From positions 1 through 64,000 of the forward strand of contig NZ_JAPCHV010000021.1 of assembly GCF_026107645.2 (NCBI RefSeq): a stretch of 64,000 nt of DNA, read 5' to 3'. The position numbers and the translations under genes are program-made. The stretch is from Flavobacterium sp. MFBS3-15. GTDB taxonomy: Bacteria; Bacteroidota; Bacteroidia; Flavobacteriales; Flavobacteriaceae. Numbering within the stretch: the first letter of the stretch is position 1; every line of letters begins with the position of its first letter. A model generated the notes under the pieces. It saw nothing but the letters and a program-made list of their open reading frames with translations. It did no database searches and had not been told where the DNA came from. This document shows, one piece after another, positions 51,622 to 59,332 of this stretch.

Positions 51622-51867
51622 TCGAATCATAAGAATTTGCTTACTTTGTTTTTGGTTTTAAAATCTATCTTGCCATTGATTATCAGATAAAAAGGCTACA
51701 GGATTGAATGATTTGTAAATTTTAATCCGGTTATATGCCTGAAAATTCCAACTTCCCAAAAAAATGAAAAATAACATTGTATTTTGCGAATGGATTATTT
51801 TTTTTAGTAATATTGATTAACGAATCGTAAACATTTACTTAATTACCTGATTTTAATTTTTTGCCTG

Positions 51868-52143
51868 ATGAAAAAGAGCAGCCGTCCGGAGCTGGACAGG
51901 GAAGCGATACAAAGGATCGTAACGCTTGCCCGGGAGGAAAGAAAACCTTTTGACGAGATCAAAAAAATATTCGGCCTGCCTGAAAAGGATGTAACCGAAA
52001 TTATGCGTAAACAACTGCCTGCCGATGATTTTGAAAGCTGGAAGAAAAAGGTGGCGGCCAAAAAGCCCAAGCCCATGACGCAGATGAACATCATTGAAGA
52101 CGACGAACTGGATTCCAAATACTATATCCGGAATAAGTTTTAA
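51868..52143 (+). CDS. TIGR03643 / DUF2805 family protein
   Basis: 91 residues. Sequence ELDREAIQRIVTLAREERKPFDEIKKIFGLPEKDVTEIMRKQLPADDFESWKKKV is the whole-family signature of TIGR03643. The DExxxxFGLxExDVxxIMR part looks like a helix-turn-helix, so DNA binding is plausible. The acidic C-terminus ends SKYYIRNKF. Function not known. Preceded by 246 bases without a gene and followed by its own terminator. Confidence 0.92.
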   Translation: MKKSSRPELDREAIQRIVTLAREERKPFDEIKKIFGLPEKDVTEIMRKQLPADDFESWKKKVAAKKPKPMTQMNIIEDDELDSKYYIRNKF

Positions 52144-52149
52144 ACACAG

Positions 52150-52172
52150 CTCCCTGCACGGGAGTTTTTTTG
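52150..52172 (+). terminator. Rho-independent terminator of the TIGR03643 gene
   Basis: CTCCC / GGGAG stem with a TGCAC loop, followed by TTTTTTTG; immediately after the stop at 52143. Confidence 0.88.
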
Positions 52173-52220
52173 TTTTTGGTTATAAGCAATCTTGGCTATC
52201 TTTATCAAAATTTACTCTTG

Positions 52221-53618
52221 ATGAAAAATACCCTTGCCTTCTTCCTTTTACTATTCTCCGCAACCCTTTTTGCACAGGACATCACCGGGCCGTGGCATGG
52301 CCTGCTTACGTTTCCCGGCGGGCAGCTGCGCATCACCGTAAACATAGCCAAGAACGATGCCGGTGCCTACACCGCAACCATGCTGGTGCCGGAACAAAGC
52401 GATAAACCCATACCTGCTGAGACTGTACTGTTTGAGAATAACATCTTTGCTTTTACCATCCCCATGGCAGGCATTGATTACAGGGGGACACTGGAAAACA
52501 ATGTGTTTAAAGGCACCTTTACGCAAAACCGCCAGGGCATCCCGCTCGACTTCGGCAGGGAAGAAGTGGTGCTGAAGGCCAAGGTACGCCCACAGGAACC
52601 CGCCAAGCCTTACCCATACCACACAGAAGATGTAACCTTTAAGAACGAAAAAGCCGGCATAACCCTTGCCGGGACACTCGCACTCCCCAAAAAAGAAGGA
52701 AACTTTCCCGCAGTTATATTAATAACAGGGAGCGGCCCCCAGAACCGTGATTCGGAGATATTGGACCACAAGCCGTTCCTGGTTTTGGCCGACCACCTTA
52801 CGCGCGCGGGCATTGCCGTACTCCGTTATGACGACAGGGGTGTGGGGAAGTCGGAGGGGAAGTTTTCCAAAGCTACCACCGAAGATTTTGCCACCGATAC
52901 CGAAGCGGCTTTCCAGTACCTCAAGACCAGGAAGGAAATCAACAAGAACAAGATAGGCGTGTTGGGCCACAGCGAAGGCGGCATCATCGCGCCCCTCGTG
53001 GCCTCCCAACATCCTGACGTGGCATTTGTGGTCATGCTGGCCGGCGTTGCCATACCGGGCGATGAACTCATGCTGCTGCAAAATTATATGATGGGTAAAG
53101 CCAACGGCATGCCCGAAGACGAACTGACCAAGCTGGGCGCCATCAACCGCCAATTGTATGATGCCATAAAGGCCGAAAACCAGCCGAATACCCTGAAGGC
53201 TAAATTATATACCATTTTCGACCAGCAGCTCAAGCCCATTTTCATATCCAAGGGCATCCCGAAAGACCAGGTAGGGCAGTATATCGACATACAGGTAGCC
53301 GAAATGGGATCAGCGTGGTACAGCAATTTCATTCGCAATAACCCTACCCCGGTACTCGAAAAAGTGCAGTGCCCGATATTGGCCCTCAACGGCGACAAAG
53401 ACCTGCAGGTGGCCCCAACAGCCAACCTGGATGCTGTAAAGCGCGCGGCGCAGAAAAGCGGCAACAAAAAGGTGACCACCAAAGTGCTGCCGGGCCTCAA
53501 CCACCTGTTCCAGGAAAGCGCAACGGGTGCTCCAAGCGAGTATGGCGAATTAGAGCAGACCTTTTCGCCTGTTGCCTTGAAGGAAGTAACGGACTGGATG
53601 GTGAAGGTGGTGAGGTAG
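52221..53618 (+). CDS. Exported alpha/beta-hydrolase
   Basis: 465 residues. Signal peptide (MKNTLAFFLLLFSATLFAQ). A beta domain (GPWHGLLTFPGGQLRITVNIAKND...) precedes the alpha/beta hydrolase core starting GTLALPKKEGNFPAVILITGSGPQNRDS. The nucleophile elbow is GHSEGG; the oxyanion/turn motif RYDDRGVGKSEG and the late acidic NGDKDLQVAP and His in PGLNHLFQ complete the triad. An esterase/peptidase of envelope; substrate unknown. The start at 52221 fits the signal; the -7-like TATCTTTA is just upstream (52197-52204). Confidence 0.9.
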   Translation: MKNTLAFFLLLFSATLFAQDITGPWHGLLTFPGGQLRITVNIAKNDAGAYTATMLVPEQSDKPIPAETVLFENNIFAFTIPMAGIDYRGTLENNVFKGTFTQNRQGIPLDFGREEVVLKAKVRPQEPAKPYPYHTEDVTFKNEKAGITLAGTLALPKKEGNFPAVILITGSGPQNRDSEILDHKPFLVLADHLTRAGIAVLRYDDRGVGKSEGKFSKATTEDFATDTEAAFQYLKTRKEINKNKIGVLGHSEGGIIAPLVASQHPDVAFVVMLAGVAIPGDELMLLQNYMMGKANGMPEDELTKLGAINRQLYDAIKAENQPNTLKAKLYTIFDQQLKPIFISKGIPKDQVGQYIDIQVAEMGSAWYSNFIRNNPTPVLEKVQCPILALNGDKDLQVAPTANLDAVKRAAQKSGNKKVTTKVLPGLNHLFQESATGAPSEYGELEQTFSPVALKEVTDWMVKVVR

Positions 53619-53669
53619 GATTGATATTCAAGGTTTATATTTTTAAATTAAATAACATTGTTTAACTGC

Positions 53670-53948
53670 ATGAAAATATTGGTAACAGAGAATGAAATAA
53701 AATGTCAGTGGATACTGGCAGGAAAAGAACTTGCAGCCAATAATGATTGTGAACGAATTGATTGGTTAAGAAAAAATTATCTAACAGAAATTGCCCGCGA
53801 TAATTCTGAATGGCTAATTTTATATCAAGATCCAAAAGATAAAAGATTTTGGGAGCTGCGTTTTGAGTTTGCAGAAATGCATGGAGGTGGGCCACCATCA
53901 TTAATCTATATAAGTAATGACGAAGCGAAGGAAAAATATAAAATTTAG
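53670..53948 (+). CDS. Imm27-family immunity protein (orphan)
   Basis: 92 residues. The segment CERIDWLRKNYLTEIARDNSEWLILYQDPKDKRFWELRFEF then AEMHGGGPPSLIYISNDEAK is the Imm27 signature (WEL, EMHGGGPP-L). In known systems Imm27 is a cytosolic immunity protein for a polymorphic-toxin nuclease or similar and occurs in poly-immunity loci. No toxin gene with a matching C-terminal domain is within the window, so it is an orphan. GC content is visibly lower than that of the alpha/beta hydrolase upstream, which suggests acquisition. Confidence 0.85.
   Translation: MKILVTENEIKCQWILAGKELAANNDCERIDWLRKNYLTEIARDNSEWLILYQDPKDKRFWELRFEFAEMHGGGPPSLIYISNDEAKEKYKI
53670..53948 (+). other. Immunity-gene and repeat-island context
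   Basis: The Imm27 gene is immediately upstream of the structured repeat island and has no partner; the neighbourhood is a likely site of gain and loss. Confidence 0.4.
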
Positions 53949-53951
53949 CCC

Positions 53952-54063
53952 GCTCCACAAATCTCCCGGCTTTGTGGAGGCGTTAGCCATGTCTCCTGAC
54001 ATGCAATAAAAGGACAGAGACCTTTCACCACTTCCGCAAAGTCGGGAGACTTCACGGAGCGCA
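53952..54063. repeat. Long imperfect inverted repeat with inner hairpin
   Basis: CGCTCC ... AATCTCCCGGCTTTGTGGAG at 53953-53982 is the inverse of CTTCCGCAAAGTCGGGAG ... GGAGCG at 54031-54061 over about 30 bases with one gap and a few mismatches. The loop has its own hairpin CATGTC TCCT GACATG (53987-54002). Predicted to fold into one branched structure. Confidence 0.75.
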
Positions 54064-54099
54064 CACAGCACTCCAAACACACCCAAAAACTTTCCATCT

Positions 54100-54168
54100 T
54101 AGCCCTGATAGAGGCGGTACCCCGCTTTTTTGGTGGGGTAAAGCCGAAAGCAGGAATATAGCAGAGAG
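54100..54168 (+). ncRNA. Flavo-1-like RNA motif candidate
   Basis: TTAGCCCTGATAGAGGCGG is followed by stem TACCCCGC / GTGGGGTA around a T-rich loop, then AAAGCCGAAAGCAGGAATATAG. The layout (AGCCCYGAT...AGCGG, a variable hairpin, then CGAAAGCNGGA) is the one I recall for the Flavo-1 RNA, a conserved flavobacterial intergenic structure of unknown function. Assignment is from memory and needs a covariance-model search. Confidence 0.5.
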
Positions 54169-54224
54169 GTAAACCCAAACCTTTCACTCCAAGAATCGCC
54201 AACATTTACGCCTGAGTAAGCACA

Positions 54225-54262
54225 TCCCGTCTCCCTCTCCTTTGGAGAGGGCCGGGGAGAGG
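54225..54262. repeat. Dispersed CCCTCTCC-type hairpin repeat, copy 2
   Basis: TCCCGTCTCCCTCTCCTTTG followed by GAGAGGGCCGGGGAGAGGA; same unit as 12108-12139 with a few differences. Confidence 0.75.
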
Positions 54263-54287
54263 ACCTTTTATATTTGGGGATGAAAAA

Positions 54288-54320
54288 CAAAAAACCCCGG
54301 ATTCGCAACTATCCGGGGTT
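54288..54320 (-). terminator. Rho-independent terminator of the TonB-dependent receptor gene
   Basis: On the minus strand AACCCCGGAT pairs perfectly with ATCCGGGGTT around an 8-base loop, followed by TTTT. About 48 bases past the stop at 54368. Confidence 0.92.
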
Positions 54321-54367
54321 TAACTAACTACTAAACCTAATTATATGAAAAAAATAACTATTCTTTT

Positions 54368-56782
54368 TTAGAACATGCCACCGCCGCTCTGCTTGGTGTT
54401 GTCATCGCGTTGCTTGCGCTGCATGGCCCTGTTCTTACCGGCGCCGAACATGTAGTTAAGCCCGAAGTATACCGTACGGCTTTCCCAACGGAACTCGCCG
54501 CTTTGCGGGAATGGGTTGTCGGCGCTGAAGCCGTAGTGCATCATGTTGAACATATCATTAAAGCGAAGGCTGAGCGACATCTTGTTGTCCAGCAGGCTGT
54601 AGCGTGCACCGCTGTCGATCTTGTACATATCCTTGCTCTCATTCTGCACGCCGTTCACTGCTCCCCTGTAAAACCCGAACAGCAGGAAGCTGAGGCGCTG
54701 GTTGACCCTGAAGTTGCTGTTAAGCCTCGCATTGAAGGCATTCACGTCCACACTGCGCTCTACCATTTCGTAATCGTCATCAGACCCCGGTTCCAGTACC
54801 GACACCGTACCCCTTTGCGAGATGCTCGAGAAGTCGATGGCCGGCTGGATGTCCCACCATTTGAATATCTTGTAATTGGCCGAAAGCTCAAACCCATAAG
54901 CGCTGTTCTTATCGAAGTTGCCAAAGCTCATGATCTGGTCCTGGGTATTTTCAGTCGACTCATCCGGGTAGAAGATCCTGTTGATCTCATCGTTGATGAA
55001 CCTGTAGTACACGCCTCCGGTAATGGAAGAGCCCTGCCCGAACATACGGGTATAGTTGAACTCTACCGACTGGGTGAACTGCGGCAACAGTTCCGGGTTA
55101 CCCAGCGAGGTAAGCAGCGGTGTTGAGAATTCCCTCACCGGCTTGGTCTGCTCGATGCTTGGCCTGTCTACCCTGCGGCTGAAGCTCAGTTGGTACATAT
55201 TGCTCACGCTTGGCGTATAGGTAAGGTAAGCCGACGGGTATACGGTAAAGTAATCGTCCTTGAATACGGCCTGGCCGTTGTTGAAGTCGTTGTTTACCTG
55301 GTAGCTCTCAAAACGCGCACCCAACTGGTAGCTGAACTTTTCAAATCGCTGCCCGAAGGTGGCATACGCCGAGTAAATGTCTACGTCATACGTGTACCCT
55401 GAATCCATCAGGTTGGGGTTGGTCACGTTCGGGTTGGTGGTGTTGTAGGTGTTATCGGTACGGATGAGCCTTGCCTCTGCGCCCAGTTCCAGTTTCGACT
55501 TTTCGGTAAGCGGGTTCACGTAGTCCAGGTTGGCTGTTACGTTGGTGCGGTCGTCAATCAGGCGGTCTGCGTAAAGTACCGGCGTTTCTGTGCCTGTAAC
55601 CGTACGGTAGCGCACATCCTGCGTGCTGCGGGAGTCGTTATAGTTGGCCTCAAAGTCGAGCGTGTGGCCTTCTTTCGTAAATTTATGCTTATAGGCTACG
55701 TTGTAGGAGTTGTTTTTGTTGTCACCATCCAGCGCCGAACGCTGCGAAATATTGTCAAGTCCCGTGCCTGCGCCATATACAATGTCGGTCCCGATGGTCG
55801 CCTCGCCGGTAAAATAGTTCTGGTTGGTATAGAACGAAAGCGTGTTATTGTCGTTGATGTAATAGTCCATCCCGATTTTGCCCAATACGCCTTCATTATC
55901 GTTTATAACATCTACCAGCTGGTCTGACATGATGTCGTGGCGCTCTACATGGCCGTTATTGAAGTACTTGCCAAAATTGCTGCCTATGTTGCCGAAGAAG
56001 TTCACCTTCCCGGTACGGTAGTTCATGTCGAGTGAGTTGTTGAATTTGGGTGTTTCGCCGAAGGTCACACCCGCGTTGAAGTTACCATTAAAGCCATCGT
56101 TCGCGTTTTTATGAAGGATGATGTTGATGATCCCGCTCATGCCCTCAGGGTTGTACTTGGCGCTCGGGTTGGTGATCAGTTCTATCGTTTTGATGGAGGT
56201 CGATGGTATCTGCTTCAGCAATTGCGCCGGGTCGATATTAGTAGGCCTGCCGTCGACAAGTATCCTTACATTCTGGTTGCCGCGCAGGGAAATCTTGCCG
56301 TCCTGGTCTACGTTTACCGAGGGGATGTTGTTCATGATCTCACTTGCCGTACCCCCTGCGGTCGTAAGGTCACGGCCTACGGTAATCACCTTGCGGTCGA
56401 TTTTCTGCTCAATGGTCGAGATTTCCTTAACCACTTCCACTTCGTTCAGCATTGTGGCTTCCTCTTCCATGGTTATGGTGCCAAGATCCAGGGTTTTGGT
56501 GTCGGCGGTAAGGTTAGCTGTAAGGTGCTGTGCTTTATAACCCATGAAAAGGATCTCTACCGTGTAGCTTTTCAGCGGCAGGTTTTTTACGGAAAAGGTA
56601 CCGTTGTCGTCGGTAATGCCGCCGGAGATAACGGCATCGCCCTCTTTAACTGAAATAGTTACGTAAGGGATTGTTTCCTTTGTATTAGAGTCGATTACTT
56701 TTCCGGAAATGCTGCCCGGGTTTTGGGCGTTCATGGTCATGATGCCCCCAAACAGGAGCACTAACAGCAACTTGAAGTTCAT
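54368..56782 (-). CDS. TonB-dependent receptor, outer-membrane beta-barrel family 3 type
   Basis: 804 residues. Signal peptide (MNFKLLLVLLFGGIMTMNAQ). CarboxypepD_reg-like domain (SISGKVIDSNTKETIPYVTISV...FMGYKAQHL), a plug domain (GGTASEIMNNIPSVNVDQDGKISLRGNQNVRILVDGRPTNI), and a long beta barrel of the OMP_b-brl_3 kind (repeated amphipathic strands, for example SFSRRVDRPSIEQ). The end is GRNRAMQRKQRDDNTKQSGGGMF rather than the usual aromatic terminus, also seen in this family. Substrate unknown; no SusD partner is adjacent. Own -7 box and terminator. Confidence 0.92.
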   Translation of the reverse strand: MNFKLLLVLLFGGIMTMNAQNPGSISGKVIDSNTKETIPYVTISVKEGDAVISGGITDDNGTFSVKNLPLKSYTVEILFMGYKAQHLTANLTADTKTLDLGTITMEEEATMLNEVEVVKEISTIEQKIDRKVITVGRDLTTAGGTASEIMNNIPSVNVDQDGKISLRGNQNVRILVDGRPTNIDPAQLLKQIPSTSIKTIELITNPSAKYNPEGMSGIINIILHKNANDGFNGNFNAGVTFGETPKFNNSLDMNYRTGKVNFFGNIGSNFGKYFNNGHVERHDIMSDQLVDVINDNEGVLGKIGMDYYINDNNTLSFYTNQNYFTGEATIGTDIVYGAGTGLDNISQRSALDGDNKNNSYNVAYKHKFTKEGHTLDFEANYNDSRSTQDVRYRTVTGTETPVLYADRLIDDRTNVTANLDYVNPLTEKSKLELGAEARLIRTDNTYNTTNPNVTNPNLMDSGYTYDVDIYSAYATFGQRFEKFSYQLGARFESYQVNNDFNNGQAVFKDDYFTVYPSAYLTYTPSVSNMYQLSFSRRVDRPSIEQTKPVREFSTPLLTSLGNPELLPQFTQSVEFNYTRMFGQGSSITGGVYYRFINDEINRIFYPDESTENTQDQIMSFGNFDKNSAYGFELSANYKIFKWWDIQPAIDFSSISQRGTVSVLEPGSDDDYEMVERSVDVNAFNARLNSNFRVNQRLSFLLFGFYRGAVNGVQNESKDMYKIDSGARYSLLDNKMSLSLRFNDMFNMMHYGFSADNPFPQSGEFRWESRTVYFGLNYMFGAGKNRAMQRKQRDDNTKQSGGGMF

Positions 56783-56814
56783 GTTCGTATTTTGATTGAT
56801 GATTGATGATGGTG

Positions 56815-56822
56815 CAAATGTA
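56815..56822 (-). promoter_or_regulatory. Bacteroidetes -7 box (TACATTTG) for the TonB-dependent receptor
   Basis: CAAATGTA on the plus strand, 32 bases upstream of the ATG at 56782. Confidence 0.6.
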
Positions 56823-56956
56823 CGGCTTTTAAACTAATATGCAATACAAAGTACCTTTTAATGCATAAATTAATGATTTTTTAATGTCGCTAACTTGTGC
56901 ATATACCCATAAGACCATTAATCGGTCGTTTTGTTACAGGAAAAGTGATTTTTTTT

Positions 56957-57150
56957 AAGTCGAAAGTTTTCAAGTCGAAAAGCCATAAAGTTCTAAAGCC
57001 GTAAACAGACAGTAAAAGCAGTCAGCCATAGTTGGGAATGAAAGGTTAAGGTCGATAACTATAAGTTGTATAGGGCTTCGTCGTTTCGACTTTTGGCTTT
57101 AAAACTTTGTGTGACTTTACAACTTTCGACATTAAGACTTTTCGACTGAA
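56957..57150. repeat. Imperfect inverted repeat rich in GTCGAAA and AAAGTTTTAAAGCC
   Basis: Left side AAGTCGAAAGTTTTCAAGTC and GCCATAAAGTTCTAAAGCC (56957-57001); right side, read on the minus strand from 57149, AGTCGAAAAGTCTTAATGTC then AAAGTTTTAAAGCC (to about 57097). Arms about 50-60 bases with gaps. No ORF; looks like a dispersed palindrome family copy. Confidence 0.6.
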
Positions 57151-57192
57151 TAATTTAAGTTTTTTCCACTCAATACGTTGCTTAAAAATTTT

Positions 57193-57200
57193 TATCTTTG
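57193..57200 (+). promoter_or_regulatory. Bacteroidetes -7 box (TATCTTTG) for argS
   Basis: TATCTTTG, 23 bases upstream of the ATG at 57224. Confidence 0.7.
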
Positions 57201-57223
57201 CACCCTTAAAAAAATATACTAAA

Positions 57224-59314
57224 ATGGTGTTATCACAAATCCTTGTCCCACACATACAAAAAGCGGTTGAAGCTTTGTTCGGTATTTCTGTTGAAAAGAT
57301 AGAACTGCAGGCGACCCGAAGGGAATTTGAGGGCGATATCACCATGGTTATTTTCCCACTGCTGAAGCTGGTAAAAAGCAACCCGGCCGCACTTGGTAGC
57401 GCCATTGGCCAGTACCTTGTGGACAACACCGATGAGGTGGAAAAGTTCAATGTAGCGGGCGGCGGGTTCCTTAACCTTGTCATTTCCGACAGATTTTACA
57501 TCGACTTCTTCAACGGCATCAAGGGCGACGAAAACTTCGGCACGCAAAAACCTGTTGAGGGCGGTAAGGCCGTGATGGTGGAGTATGCTTCGCCAAACAC
57601 CAACAAGCCCCTGCATTTGGGCCACGTGCGTAACGTACTGCTCGGCTATTCGGTGGCGAATATTATCGAGGCATCGGGCAAAAAGGTGTATAAAACCCAG
57701 GTGATCAACGACAGGGGCATCCACATCTGTAAGTCAATGCTGGCGTATGAGAAGTTCGGACACGGTGAGACCCCGGAGAGTGCAGGAGTGAAAGGCGACA
57801 AGCTGGTGGGGAATTATTATGTGAGGTTTGAAAAGGAACTGCAGAATGAGGTAAAACCGCTGCTGCAAAAATTTTGGGAAGGTGACTTTTCTGGTTTCCC
57901 CGAGGTTGAAAGCGCCGTTACACCACTAAAAGAGGAAGTTGTAAAGCTTGGAAATGTTTATGAAGAAAAGAAATCAGGCTTCGAACTTCCGGGTGGAATA
58001 AATGTTGGTATTCAGGAGTATTTCAATTCTTCGAAGGATGATGTTCCTTTCCATACCATGATAAAAGACCTGCGTACTGAGAAATATGCCGATATTCCTG
58101 ATAAAGACAAAGCAGCTTTTGAAAATGCGGTAAAGCCACTAACCACTCTGGAGTCCAAAATTAACGAAAAAGAGGGAGAGCTTAAAGAAATTGCCAAAAA
58201 GCTGACCGCTATATTAAAAGAAGCTCAGGCTATGCTCCTGAAATGGGAAGCAGGCGATGAAGCCGTAAAAGGCCTTTGGAACAAAATGAACGGCTGGGTA
58301 TACGAAGGATTTGAGGCATCATTCAAAAACATTGGTGTTGACTTCGATAAGAATTACTACGAAAGCGATACCTACCTTTTAGGTAAGGATGTTGTTGCCG
58401 ATGGCCTTGCAAAAGGCGTATTCTATAAAAAAGAGGATGGCTCGGTGTGGATTGACCTTACCGATGAAGGCCTTGACGAAAAGCTGGTGCTGCGCCGCGA
58501 CGGTACCTCGGTATACATAACGCAGGATATCGGTACGGCCATACAAAGGGTAAAAGATTTCCCGGATGTAGGCGGGATGGTTTATACGGTAGGCAACGAG
58601 CAGGATTACCACTTCAAGGTGTTGTTCCTCATCCTGAAAAAACTCGGTTTCGACTGGGCTGCCAACCTGTACCACCTGTCGTATGGCATGGTCGACCTGC
58701 CATCCGGCAAAATGAAAAGCCGTGAGGGTACCGTGGTAGATGCCGACGACCTGATGGACGAAATGGTTTCGACCGCTAAAAACATATCCGAAGAACTGGG
58801 CAAGCTCGAAGGCTATTCGGACGAGGACAAGGCTCGCCTGCACCGCATCATCGGGCTTGGCGCGCTGAAATACTACATCCTTAAAGTAGACCCTAAAAAA
58901 CGTATCCTGTTCGACCCGGAGGAGTCGGTAGACTTTGCGGGCAACACAGGGCCGTTCATACAATATACCTATGCCAGGATCCAGTCGCTGCTGCGCAAGG
59001 CGGAGTTCGATTTCGCGGTAACACTTGCCGTTGAAGACATCAACCTGCACGAAAAGGAAAAAGAGCTTTTGAAGATGGTGGCGCAATACCCTGAGATCAT
59101 CCAGGCCGCCGCCGAAGGGCACAGCCCGGCGCTCATAGCCAACTATACCTACGACCTGGTGAAGGAGTACAACTCATTCTACCAGAGCGTGCCTGTATTG
59201 GGCAGTGAGGTGGAGAACGAAAAGATCTTCCGTATCCAGCTTTCCAAAAAAGTGGGCGAAACCATCAAATCGGCATTCGGCCTGCTGGGGATTGGCGTGC
59301 CGGAGCGCATGTAA
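57224..59314 (+). CDS. argS: Arginyl-tRNA synthetase with an internal insertion
   Basis: 696 residues, about 100 longer than most bacterial ArgS. It charges tRNA-Arg with arginine. Class I motifs are present: the HIGH box as PLHLGHVRN (about 129-137), the KMSKS box as GKMKSREG, and the C-terminal DALR anticodon-binding domain. Between residues 210 and about 330, after FEKELQNEVKPLL and before ILKEAQAMLLKWEAGDEAVKGLW, lies an in-frame extra segment of about 110 residues (GFPEVESAVTPLKEEVVKLG ... LESKINEKEGELKEIAKKL) that normal ArgS lacks; both flanks are intact, so the enzyme is probably functional. Start MVLSQILV fits the family. Confidence 0.95.
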   Translation: MVLSQILVPHIQKAVEALFGISVEKIELQATRREFEGDITMVIFPLLKLVKSNPAALGSAIGQYLVDNTDEVEKFNVAGGGFLNLVISDRFYIDFFNGIKGDENFGTQKPVEGGKAVMVEYASPNTNKPLHLGHVRNVLLGYSVANIIEASGKKVYKTQVINDRGIHICKSMLAYEKFGHGETPESAGVKGDKLVGNYYVRFEKELQNEVKPLLQKFWEGDFSGFPEVESAVTPLKEEVVKLGNVYEEKKSGFELPGGINVGIQEYFNSSKDDVPFHTMIKDLRTEKYADIPDKDKAAFENAVKPLTTLESKINEKEGELKEIAKKLTAILKEAQAMLLKWEAGDEAVKGLWNKMNGWVYEGFEASFKNIGVDFDKNYYESDTYLLGKDVVADGLAKGVFYKKEDGSVWIDLTDEGLDEKLVLRRDGTSVYITQDIGTAIQRVKDFPDVGGMVYTVGNEQDYHFKVLFLILKKLGFDWAANLYHLSYGMVDLPSGKMKSREGTVVDADDLMDEMVSTAKNISEELGKLEGYSDEDKARLHRIIGLGALKYYILKVDPKKRILFDPEESVDFAGNTGPFIQYTYARIQSLLRKAEFDFAVTLAVEDINLHEKEKELLKMVAQYPEIIQAAAEGHSPALIANYTYDLVKEYNSFYQSVPVLGSEVENEKIFRIQLSKKVGETIKSAFGLLGIGVPERM
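57857..58210 (+). other. Extra in-frame segment inside argS
   Basis: Codes for about 110 residues predicted to be partly helical and charged (EKKSGFELPGGINVGIQEYF, KLTAILKEA at the end). Base composition is more AT-rich and codon use differs from the flanking argS sequence by eye (for example many GAT, AAA and TTT codons). Boundaries were set by comparison with remembered ArgS sequences and may shift by ten or so residues. Confidence 0.65.
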
Positions 59315-59332
59315 TTTTAAAACAGGCTTTTT

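Larger units (their letters stand above)
53949..54367. other. 419-base intergenic region of structured repeats
   Basis: No credible gene. From left to right it holds a large imperfect inverted repeat (53952-54063), a Flavo-1-like RNA candidate (54100-54168), a CCCTCTCC-type hairpin repeat (54225-54262) and the TonB-receptor terminator (54288-54320). Each is listed below. Confidence 0.8.
56783..57223. other. 441-base intergenic region between the TonB receptor and argS
   Basis: Holds the receptor -7 box at 56815-56822, a long imperfect inverted-repeat element (56957-57150) and the argS -7 box. No gene of coding character seen. Confidence 0.7.

Noticed and set aside
52094..52405. 103-codon frame overlapping the alpha/beta hydrolase start
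   Set aside because: Overlaps the stop of the TIGR03643 gene, the terminator and the hydrolase signal peptide; no coding character.
57857..58210. Intein in ArgS
   Set aside because: Residues at the edges show no Cys/Ser start or His-Asn end, and no endonuclease motifs; a plain insertion fits better.
58379..59122. 247-codon minus-strand frame inside argS
   Set aside because: Antisense shadow of a highly conserved synthetase gene.
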